From Thermodesulfovibrio sp. (GTDB lineage: Bacteria; Nitrospirota; Thermodesulfovibrionia; Thermodesulfovibrionales; Thermodesulfovibrionaceae), in the NCBI GenBank assembly GCA_026415595.1, contig JAOAGU010000045.1, positions 1-7,049 of the forward strand: DNA of 7,049 nucleotides. The letters run 5' to 3'. Below the pieces are notes generated by a model. The model ran no database searches. It was not told the DNA's origin and saw nothing but the letters and a program-made list of their open reading frames with translations. This document shows, in pieces, positions 1 through 6,067 of the stretch. How positions within the stretch are numbered: the first letter of the stretch is position 1; each line of letters begins with the position of its first letter. The position numbers and the translations under genes were made by a program.

Positions 1-59
1 ATAAATGAATTTTCTCATAACGATAATCTTTTCTTTTTGACAAAATTTATTCAGAGACC
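1..59. other. Unassigned AT-rich sequence upstream of the selB break
   Basis: These bases lie where codons for the N-terminal half of the SelB GTPase domain should be, but none of the three forward frames shows SelB-like residues. The frame that continues into selB has a TAA stop at 24-26, and the short open stretch 27-59 does not resemble the expected family sequence before the NKxD region. The stretch holds a TTGACA hexamer at 37-42 but no well-spaced -10 partner. It could be the edge of a rearrangement, an inserted element or an assembly join. I cannot identify its source. Confidence 0.5.
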
Positions 60-1631
60 GAACTTCTTAAAATAAAGACCGGGCTAATTGCTCTCAATAA
101 ATCTGATCTCGTTGATGAGGAAACTTTAGAGCTTGCCAAGGAAGAGCTTAGAGAAGCTGTGAAAGGCACTTTTCTTGAGAAGGCGGGGATAATTCCTGTT
201 TCAGCAAAATCTGGCTATAATATTGAGTTGTTAAAAGAGAAAATCAGGGAACTTGCACTAAAAGTTGATGAGAAATCTACAAAGGGTGTCTTCAGAATGC
301 CTATTGACAGAGTTTTTACTCTTAAAGGATTTGGAACAGTTGTTACAGGAACAGTCTTAAGTGGGAAAATAGCTTTGGACAGCCCAGTAGAAATTCTTCC
401 TACAGGATTTAGGACAAAAATAAGGGGATTACAGAGTCATGGTCAAGCTCTTAAGGAAGTATTTGCTGGTCAGAGAGTAGGAATTAATCTTCAGGGTATT
501 TCAAAGGATGACCTAAAAAGAGGAGATATTGTTACTGTGCCAGATAAACTTAAGCCTACCAGTTATATTGAAGTAAAAATTCAACTTCTAAAGGATGCAA
601 CCCCCTTAAAAAATAATGCTCCCATTCATTTTTATCTTACCACATCAGAAACTATAGGTAAGGTGAAGCTAATAGGAAAAGATGAGATTTTACCGGGGCA
701 GGATGCCTTTGCCCATATTAAATTACAAGATCCTATTGTTGCCATGGCAAAAGATAGATTTATAATAAGAAGGTTTTCTCCTCTACAGACACTCGGTGGG
801 GGTATAGTTCTTGATCCAGATCCACCAAGAAGAAAAAAGGAATTGGAACCTGAACAAATAGAACTTCTTTATAGTGGTGATATTTCTGATTGTATAGAAA
901 TAAAAATCAAAAGAAAGGGCATGAGAGGTATTTTAATAGATGAAATTGAAGGATGGATCAATGTTGATATGGATGAAATACAAAAAGCCATAGATAAACT
1001 TTTAGGGAAACAAAGAATCATTAAGGTTAACAATCATCTTTTTCATGGGAATGTGTTCAAAGAATTCAAGGTTAATTTAGTAAATTTATTAACTGATTTT
1101 CATCGTAACAATCCTTTGAAAGAGGGATTACCAAAGGAAGAATTAAAGGTAAAGATGGGTGTTGAAAGATATCCTGAAGTTTTAATGTTATTATCTAAAA
1201 TAGAAGAGATTTCTTTAGAGGGCAGCACAGTAAAATTAAAATCAGTAGAAAAGGAAGAAGTTGATCCTAAATTAGAAAGAAATATTATCGCTGAGATTGG
1301 GCAGAAAGTTTTTCAACCTCCCTTTAAAGAGGAGATTGCAAAAAATTTAAATATTCCAGAGACAAAGTTGAGCGATATTCTTAAAATTCTTTCAAAAAAA
1401 GGAAAACTTGTTCGCATAAATGATTCTTTATATTTAACAAAGGAAAACTACGAAAAGATGCTCAATCTTTTAAAGGATTTCTTTTCAAAAAAACAGGATA
1501 TGACTGTTTCTGAATTCAGAACCATGTTAAATACTACAAGAAAGTATGCCATAGATTTTCTTGAATATTTAGACTCTAATAAAATAACTATTCGTGTAGG
1601 CGAAGCAAGAAAATTAGTAAAAAGAGGCTAA
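60..1631 (+). pseudogene. selB: Selenocysteine-specific elongation factor SelB, 5'-truncated
   Basis: SelB is the EF-Tu-like GTPase that carries selenocysteinyl-tRNA(Sec) to the ribosome at UGA codons marked by a SECIS hairpin. SelB-like sequence starts around 60 (ELLKIKTG). The G4 motif NKSD (96-107) and the G5 motif SAK (201-209) are present. The beta-barrel domain II follows (FRMPIDRVFTLKGFGTVVTG, from about 291), then domain III with the SelB-typical GKVKLIGKDEILPG and TLGGGIVLDPDPP, then the C-terminal winged helices ending in TRKYAIDFLEYLD and a final VGEARKL, where the family normally ends. Missing are about 100 residues with the P-loop GHVDHGKT, switch I and the DxPG motif. The frame is closed by TAA at 24-26, and no ATG, GTG or TTG occurs in frame before GTG at 159, which lies inside the GTPase domain and is not a credible natural start. 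The 520-odd codons downstream are undamaged, so the break is recent or is an assembly or contig-edge artefact. Family identity is secure; its status as a pseudogene is not. Confidence 0.85.
1623..1627 (+). promoter_or_regulatory. Ribosome binding site of htrA
   Basis: AGAGG lies 7 nt before the ATG at 1635 and inside the last codons of selB. It supports 1635 as the htrA start and implies translation from the same message as selB. Confidence 0.55.
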
Positions 1632-1634
1632 AAC

Positions 1635-3068
1635 ATGATAAAAAGGAAAATAGCCTTAATAATTGTAATATTTATAACAGGTTTTCTTTTAGGTGGAACT
1701 TTCTTTTATTTTGTCAGTAAGCCTAAGCAATCAATTCCTATTTACAGGGATATAGTTGAACCAGTTAAAAGTTTTTCTGAAATAGTAAAGGCTGTGTCTC
1801 CTTCTGTTGTTAATATTTCAACAACTCGTACTGTTAATAAACCACCAACCCTTGAAGACCTCTTTGAAATGCTTCCTCCCTTTGGAAATTCTCAGGGTAA
1901 AAAATGGAAAGAGATGAGCATGGGCTCTGGAGTGGTGGTTTCCTCTGACGGATATCTACTTACCAATTATCATGTGGTGGAACAGGCAGATGAAATAAAA
2001 GTTACCCTTTACAATAGGAGAACATTTAAGGCTACAGTTATAGGAGCAGACCCTAAAACAGATTTAGCAGTAATTAAGATTAATGCAAGGGATTTACCTG
2101 TTGCACCTTGGGGAGATTCGGACAAACTTGAGGTTGGAGATTTTGTTCTTGCCATAGGAAATCCCTATGGGTTAACCCACACTGTAACAATGGGAATAAT
2201 AAGTGCAACTGGTAGAGCTGATGTGGGAATTGCTGACTATGAGGATTTTATCCAGACAGATGCTGCAATAAATCCTGGAAACTCTGGTGGACCTTTAGTA
2301 AACATAAGAGGAGAAATAATCGGTATAAATACAGCTATATTTTCCAGAACAGGTGGTTATCAGGGTATCGGCTTTGCGGTACCAAGCAATATGGCAAGAA
2401 TTATAAAGGATAGTTTAACAAAAGAAGGAAAGGTTGTAAGAGGATGGATTGGCATCATGGTTCAGGACATGACAGCAGAACTTGCAGAAAGATTTAACTT
2501 AAAAGAACCCTATGGGGTAATAATTACTGATGTGACAAAACAAGGTCCCTCCCATAAGGCTGGCTTGAAAAGGGGAGATATAGTACTTGAATTTGATGGA
2601 AAGGTGATTTCAGAAAGTGCAGTTTTAAGAAATCTTGTAGCCCAAAGCAAAGTAGGAACTGTTGCAAATTTAAAGATATCAAGAGATGGTAAAGTCTTCA
2701 CTATTCCTGTTACAATTGCTCAATTACCTTTTGAAGCATCACAGGAGACAAGAATTTATAAAAAAACACAAGGCAAATCTGAAAATCCTTTTAAAGGATT
2801 ATCTGTGATTGACCTTGATCCCACAATGGCAAAACAAATTGGAGCAGATCTTGAAGACAGAGGCGTTGTTGTATATAGAATAGAGCCCGGTTCACCTGCT
2901 GAAAATTCAGGTTTAAGAAAAGGAGATGTAATAATGGAAATAGAAAAGCAGAGAATTACAAATGCTGCAGAATTTCAGAGAGTGATACAGAAAATAACAA
3001 GAACTGATGTTATGGTGCTTATCAACAGAAGTGGAAAAAAATTCTATACAATACTCTCATCATCATGA
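1635..3068 (+). CDS. HtrA/DegP-family serine protease with two PDZ domains, membrane-anchored
   Basis: This is a trypsin-like envelope protease/chaperone that degrades misfolded extracytoplasmic proteins. Residues 6-27 form one hydrophobic segment after a basic start (MIKRK). No clear AxA cleavage site follows, so it is probably an uncleaved periplasm-facing anchor. The protease domain spans about 45-262, with the full catalytic triad: His113 in LTNYHVV, Asp143 in KTDLAVIKI and Ser217 in GNSGGPL. PDZ1 covers about 268-362 (WIGIMVQ, GLKRGDIVLEFDG) and PDZ2 about 388-474 (GLRKGDVIMEIE). At 477 residues it has the usual length for a two-PDZ DegP/DegQ/MucD-type protein, and its LA loop (about 70-95) is fairly short. 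It starts 3 nt after the selB stop, and its TGA overlaps the next gene's ATG. Family assignment is firm; whether it corresponds to DegP, DegQ or MucD cannot be settled from sequence alone, so I give no symbol. Confidence 0.96.
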   Translation: MIKRKIALIIVIFITGFLLGGTFFYFVSKPKQSIPIYRDIVEPVKSFSEIVKAVSPSVVNISTTRTVNKPPTLEDLFEMLPPFGNSQGKKWKEMSMGSGVVVSSDGYLLTNYHVVEQADEIKVTLYNRRTFKATVIGADPKTDLAVIKINARDLPVAPWGDSDKLEVGDFVLAIGNPYGLTHTVTMGIISATGRADVGIADYEDFIQTDAAINPGNSGGPLVNIRGEIIGINTAIFSRTGGYQGIGFAVPSNMARIIKDSLTKEGKVVRGWIGIMVQDMTAELAERFNLKEPYGVIITDVTKQGPSHKAGLKRGDIVLEFDGKVISESAVLRNLVAQSKVGTVANLKISRDGKVFTIPVTIAQLPFEASQETRIYKKTQGKSENPFKGLSVIDLDPTMAKQIGADLEDRGVVVYRIEPGSPAENSGLRKGDVIMEIEKQRITNAAEFQRVIQKITRTDVMVLINRSGKKFYTILSSS

Positions 3069-4063
3069 GTATTCTGATTTTACTCTTTATTTTAACTATA
3101 GGATTTGGAATTTTAATTGTAGAATATAGAGATATTGAATTGCAGCCCTTTATTGAAGGTATTTTGATTTTCATAGGAAGTATTTCTATTCTATTGATGC
3201 TCTACTATAAACTTAAAAAGATGAGCACTTCTCAAATTTTATTTTCCTTTACAGGCATTGTTTTAGGTATATTTACAGGAATTCTCCTGAGCATACCTCT
3301 TTTAATTCTCTCTCCAAGCCTTAAACCTGTAGCTTTTTTCATTATTACTGGCTTTGGCTACGCCTGTGGAATTTTTGGCTTAAAAAAGGCTGAAAAAATT
3401 AAAATCACAGACCTTTTAACTATCATAAAAAAGGAATCTCTGTGGGAAGAGCCAAAAGTTCTTGATACAAACATACTTATTGATGGTAGAATAGCAGACC
3501 TTGTTGAATTGGGCTTTATCAAGGGGACAATTTTGATACCGAGATTTATCCTTAGAGAAATTCAGTATATTGCTGACTCACCAGACCCTTTAAGAAGAGC
3601 AAAGGGGAAAAGAGCACTTGAGATACTCCAGAGAATTCAGAGAGCAGAGAGAGTAAAATTTGAAATAGTTGAACAGGATATACCAGAAATAAAAGAGGTT
3701 GATATAAAGCTCGTAGAACTTACAAGAGGACTTAAGGGAACTCTTATAACAAATGACCTAAATTTAATAAAAATTGCCCAACTTAGAGGAATTCCTGTTC
3801 TTAATGTGAATGAACTCGCTCAAACTATGAGACCACCTGTGCTGCCAGGAGAAATTTTGAATCTTTTTATTGTCAAGGAAGGTAAAGAGCCAGACCAAGG
3901 CGTTGCATATTTAGATGATGGAACTATGGTAGTGGTAGAAGGTGGTAGACAATATATCGGAAAAACCATAGAGGTTCTTATACACAGTGTGCTTCAAACA
4001 GGAACAGGAAGAATGATATTTGGCAAACCAAGAGCTGACAGTCAAGATGATTCTGATGAATAG
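3065..4063 (+). CDS. Membrane-anchored PIN/TRAM-domain protein (YacL-like putative ribonuclease)
   Basis: Residues 1-105 are strongly hydrophobic and form about four transmembrane segments (roughly 3-19, 28-48, 58-83 and 88-106). A PIN domain follows at about 131-255: LDTNILIDGRIADL carries Asp134, and Glu165 (LREIQ), Asp213 (EVDIKL) and Asp231 (LITNDLNL) are the other likely metal-binding acidic residues. A TRAM domain, a predicted RNA-binding beta-barrel, covers about 258-320 (PGEILNLFIVKEG to GRMIFGKP), and the tail is acidic. This is the architecture of the Bacillus YacL family, which often sits next to ispD and ispF, as here. PIN domains are usually metal-dependent RNases; the substrate of this family is not known to me. 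The ATG at 3065 overlaps the htrA stop as ATGA and has no Shine-Dalgarno sequence, so it is probably translated by coupling to htrA. Confidence 0.93.
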   Translation: MSILILLFILTIGFGILIVEYRDIELQPFIEGILIFIGSISILLMLYYKLKKMSTSQILFSFTGIVLGIFTGILLSIPLLILSPSLKPVAFFIITGFGYACGIFGLKKAEKIKITDLLTIIKKESLWEEPKVLDTNILIDGRIADLVELGFIKGTILIPRFILREIQYIADSPDPLRRAKGKRALEILQRIQRAERVKFEIVEQDIPEIKEVDIKLVELTRGLKGTLITNDLNLIKIAQLRGIPVLNVNELAQTMRPPVLPGEILNLFIVKEGKEPDQGVAYLDDGTMVVVEGGRQYIGKTIEVLIHSVLQTGTGRMIFGKPRADSQDDSDE

Positions 4064-4089
4064 CCTTAAATTCTAATAATTTTAACATT

Positions 4090-5256
4090 ATGAAAACTCA
4101 TGCAATTATAGTAGCAGCAGGTTTAGGAAAAAGATTTGGCTCATCCCATAAAGTTTTTATTGAAATCAAAGGTAAACCTATATTCATATGGTCTATTGAG
4201 CCTTTTGAAAATGTAGAAAAAATTGATTACATATGGATTGTGACAAGAAAGGAGATGTTTGAGAAGGTGAAGTATTATCTTCAAAAATTCAATATAAAAA
4301 AAGCAAAAAAAATCATAGAGGGAGGCAAAGAAAGGCAAGATTCTGTTTACAATGCATTAAAGTCATTACCACAGGATACGGATATTGTTTTAATTCATGA
4401 TGCAGCAAGACCTTTTGTAAAAAAAGAATTAGTACAGGAAGTGCTTAACTCTCTCAGTAAATCAGTTGATGGTGTTGTTCCAGGTGTTTGTCTCACAGAT
4501 ACAGTAAAATGGATTAAAAAAAATAACCTCATAGGAGGGACTTTAAACAGAGGCATTTTACGTGCCATTCAGACTCCGCAAGCATTTTGGTATAAAAAGC
4601 TTGTTTCTGCTTATGAAAATGCCTATAAGGAAGGTTTTTATGGTACCGACGATGCTTCCTTGATAGAAAGAGTGGGAGGTAAAGTTATTGCTATAAATGG
4701 AAGTCAAGATAATATAAAAATAACAACCAAGGAAGATTTAGACAAAATGGAAGATTTAGTTGATAAACCCATGGAAGTTTTTAAATTTATAAGAATAGGC
4801 ATTGGCTATGATAGTCATAGATTTGCAGAAGGAAGAAAACTTATAATCGGTGGAGTTGAAATACCCTATGAAAAGGGTCTATCTGGACATTCGGATGCTG
4901 ATATTCTTACACATGCAATTATAGATGCTCTTTTAGGGTCAGCGGGACTTGGTGACATTGGAAAACATTTCCCAGACACAGACCCTGCTTATAGAGATAT
5001 ATCAAGTCTTATTTTACTTGAAAAAACACTTGAACTTTTAAAATTTAATAATGTAGAACCATTGTGGATAGATTGCACCATATTTGCTGAAAAACCAAAA
5101 ATGTCTCCTTATATCCCTGAGATGCTGAAAAATTTTAAAAAATATGGTATTAATATAAACATAAAGGCTAAAACAAACGAACAAATGGGTTTCATAGGAA
5201 GGCAGGAAGGTATAGCTGCCCAAGCAGTGTGCTTAAGTAAAATTTTAAAAATTTGA
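4090..5256 (+). CDS. ispDF: Bifunctional IspD-IspF enzyme of the MEP isoprenoid pathway
   Basis: Two MEP-pathway enzymes are fused. The N-terminal part (1 to about 225) is IspD, which joins CTP and 2-C-methyl-D-erythritol 4-phosphate into CDP-ME. It shows the nucleotide-binding AAGLGKRF (9-16) with Lys21, GGKERQDSVYNAL (78-90), IHDAARP (102-108), TPQAF (162-166) and TDDASL (186-191). The usual PKQ next to the binding loop reads HKV here, keeping only the lysine. The C-terminal part (about 234-388) is IspF, which cyclises CDP-ME 2-phosphate to MEcPP. The metal ligands Asp241 and His243 (YDSH) and His275 (DILTHAI) are present, as are GHSDAD (266-271), LGDIGKHFPDTDP and the closing GFIGRQEGIA. 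The linker is only about 8 residues. IspE, the enzyme between the two steps, is not in the window. The gene starts 26 nt after the PIN/TRAM gene without a clear Shine-Dalgarno sequence and is the last gene before the terminator at 5309-5348. Confidence 0.96.
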   Translation: MKTHAIIVAAGLGKRFGSSHKVFIEIKGKPIFIWSIEPFENVEKIDYIWIVTRKEMFEKVKYYLQKFNIKKAKKIIEGGKERQDSVYNALKSLPQDTDIVLIHDAARPFVKKELVQEVLNSLSKSVDGVVPGVCLTDTVKWIKKNNLIGGTLNRGILRAIQTPQAFWYKKLVSAYENAYKEGFYGTDDASLIERVGGKVIAINGSQDNIKITTKEDLDKMEDLVDKPMEVFKFIRIGIGYDSHRFAEGRKLIIGGVEIPYEKGLSGHSDADILTHAIIDALLGSAGLGDIGKHFPDTDPAYRDISSLILLEKTLELLKFNNVEPLWIDCTIFAEKPKMSPYIPEMLKNFKKYGININIKAKTNEQMGFIGRQEGIAAQAVCLSKILKI

Positions 5257-5282
5257 CCTTTTTTACAGAAGTTTTATAGAAT
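5253..5282 (+). promoter_or_regulatory. Candidate sigma70-type promoter for the tonB-like gene
   Basis: TTGACC (5253-5258, 5 of 6 to consensus) is separated by 18 nt from TAGAAT (5277-5282, 5 of 6). The -35 overlaps the ispDF stop codon. Transcription would start near 5289, so the RNA would begin with the hairpin at 5288-5309 and then pass the terminator hairpin before the tonB-like gene. The region 6033-6062 matches this element at 20 of 30 aligned positions, including TTGAC and TAGAA at the same distance. The call rests on pattern only. Confidence 0.45.
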
Positions 5283-5287
5283 TTAAT

Positions 5288-5309
5288 AAGCTATCCAGAA
5301 GGATAGTTT
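5288..5309 (+). promoter_or_regulatory. Leader hairpin (9-bp stem, AGAA loop)
   Basis: AAGCTATCC (5288-5296) pairs with GGATAGTTT (5301-5309) across the loop AGAA, with one G-U pair. The hairpin lies directly before the terminator stem and close to the predicted transcription start. On its own it has no U-tract beyond three U, so it is more likely a 5' structure or an auxiliary stem than a terminator. Its role is unknown. Confidence 0.45.
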
Positions 5310-5348
5310 AAAGCCATGAAGGCAAGTTGCTTTCATGGCTTTATTTTT
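5309..5348 (+). terminator. Rho-independent terminator after ispDF
   Basis: The left arm 5310-5323 (AAAGCCATGAAGGC) pairs along its whole length with the right arm 5329-5342 (GCTTTCATGGCTTT), with one G-U pair, around the five-base loop AAGTT. T5309-A5343 can extend the stem to 15 bp. Five T (5344-5348) follow immediately. This is a textbook intrinsic terminator and should end the selB-htrA-PIN-ispDF transcript. The right arm contains the first in-frame ATG of the next gene. Confidence 0.85.
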
Positions 5349-5355
5349 GAAAGCT

Positions 5356-6027
5356 ATGACAATTGTTAAAACAAATAAAATACAATATTTTATCATTGCT
5401 TCCATAGTATTCCATATTATTCTATTTATCGTTTGGTCAAGTTTTGGTTTCTTGAAAAAAGATTTTCAGACTATGGAGATATTTTTGATACAGGAAACTA
5501 ATCCTTCAATGGAAATGCCTTCAAACATTAAAAAATCTGAGAGGATTAAGAGTAAAAAATCTTCAAGTATTAAAATCCTTGAAAAAGATAATATGGATAA
5601 GGAACAAAATATAAAAGAAATTACAGATGCTATATCTATTAAATCGGAAAATACAACTGCTAAAGAAACAGGAATAACTAAGGGAGTTGATATTTATACC
5701 AACACAACTAACTTTCATAGTAGTGGTGATAGAATAACTGATACTTATTTTGGGAGTATGAATGGTCCTAAGTTTATTCATCGTGAAATACCTATTTATC
5801 CTCAAATAGCAAGGAAGTTGGGGAAGGAAGGTAAAGTTGTATTAAGACTAACAATAAATGAAAAAGGTGAACTTTTAAACATTGAAATTATTGAATCTGC
5901 ACCTTATGGGTTTACTGAATCTGCTGTGGAGGCAGTAAAAAAGTCAAAATTTTTACCTGCCATGAAAGATGGTCATCCTATCGCAAGCAGAGCAATCCTT
6001 CCTATAAAATTTGTGCTTAAAAATTAA
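5356..6027 (+). CDS. TonB-like energy transducer (inner-membrane anchor plus TonB C-terminal domain)
   Basis: TonB-family proteins carry proton-motive energy from ExbB/ExbD in the inner membrane to outer-membrane transporters. From the ATG at 5356 the protein has 223 residues: one transmembrane segment (about 11-33), a polar periplasmic linker (about 45-130) and a TonB C-terminal domain (about 136-223) with YPQIARKLGKEGKVVLRLTI, an AV..SKF.PA segment and a final LPIKFVL. The membrane segment carries the SxxxH motif of TonB as Ser16 and His20, the same numbers as in E. coli TonB. That supports this start over the ATG at 5335 (seven codons earlier), which is buried in the terminator stem. The Shine-Dalgarno sequence is weak (GAAAG, 5349-5353). 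The linker is rich in Lys, Ser, Ile and Thr and has almost no proline, unlike the Pro-Lys/Pro-Glu linkers of classical TonB. No exbB, exbD or receptor gene lies in the window, so the partner system is unknown and I assign no symbol. Confidence 0.87.
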   Translation: MTIVKTNKIQYFIIASIVFHIILFIVWSSFGFLKKDFQTMEIFLIQETNPSMEMPSNIKKSERIKSKKSSSIKILEKDNMDKEQNIKEITDAISIKSENTTAKETGITKGVDIYTNTTNFHSSGDRITDTYFGSMNGPKFIHREIPIYPQIARKLGKEGKVVLRLTINEKGELLNIEIIESAPYGFTESAVEAVKKSKFLPAMKDGHPIASRAILPIKFVLKN

Positions 6028-6032
6028 GACAA

Positions 6033-6062
6033 TTGACTATTTTCCCTGAAATATATTAGAAA
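6033..6062 (+). promoter_or_regulatory. Candidate promoter in front of the radical SAM gene
   Basis: TTGACT (6033-6038) and TAGAAA (6057-6062) are spaced by 18 nt, the same geometry as the element at 5253-5282. If this is the working promoter, transcription would start near the ATG at 6068 and give a leaderless or nearly leaderless message. TATATT (6052-6057) is a better -10 hexamer but lies only 13 nt from the -35. The intergenic gap is just 40 nt, so read-through from the tonB-like gene is equally possible. Confidence 0.3.
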
Positions 6063-6067
6063 AGACT

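Noticed and set aside
1..18. Possible minus-strand gene start (MRKFIY) leaving the window on the left
   Set aside because: Only six codons are visible with a weak purine stretch ahead, far too little to support a gene.
37..73. TTGACA hexamer as a promoter for the selB fragment
   Set aside because: No -10-like hexamer lies at 16-19 nt; the nearest, TTAAAA, is 24 nt away, and no start codon follows in frame before 159.
2510..2701. Minus-strand open frame of 63 codons inside htrA
   Set aside because: It lies wholly within the strongly supported PDZ1 coding region and shows no family features. It is a shadow frame.
3066..3068. UGA stop codons (htrA, ispDF, radical SAM) as possible selenocysteine codons, given selB nearby
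   Set aside because: Each protein ends at its normal family length. The htrA UGA overlaps the next ATG, and I see no conserved coding beyond these stops nor a SECIS-like hairpin right after them.
4141..4338. Minus-strand open frame of 65 codons inside ispDF; a similar one at 5038-5223
   Set aside because: Both are antisense to conserved IspD and IspF motifs, are Phe/Tyr-rich because Lys-rich codons are read backwards, and have no start context.
5316..5369. 17-codon leader frame (MKASCFHGFIFESYDNC) before the tonB-like gene
   Set aside because: Its ATG is in the terminator's left arm and it overlaps the real gene start. AAGG comes after its ATG and not before it, and it has no codon runs typical of attenuation peptides.
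5563..5805. Minus-strand open frame of 80 codons inside the tonB-like gene
   Set aside because: Its low-complexity Ile/Phe/Ser composition is explained by the AT-rich linker read in reverse. No recognisable domain or ribosome binding site.
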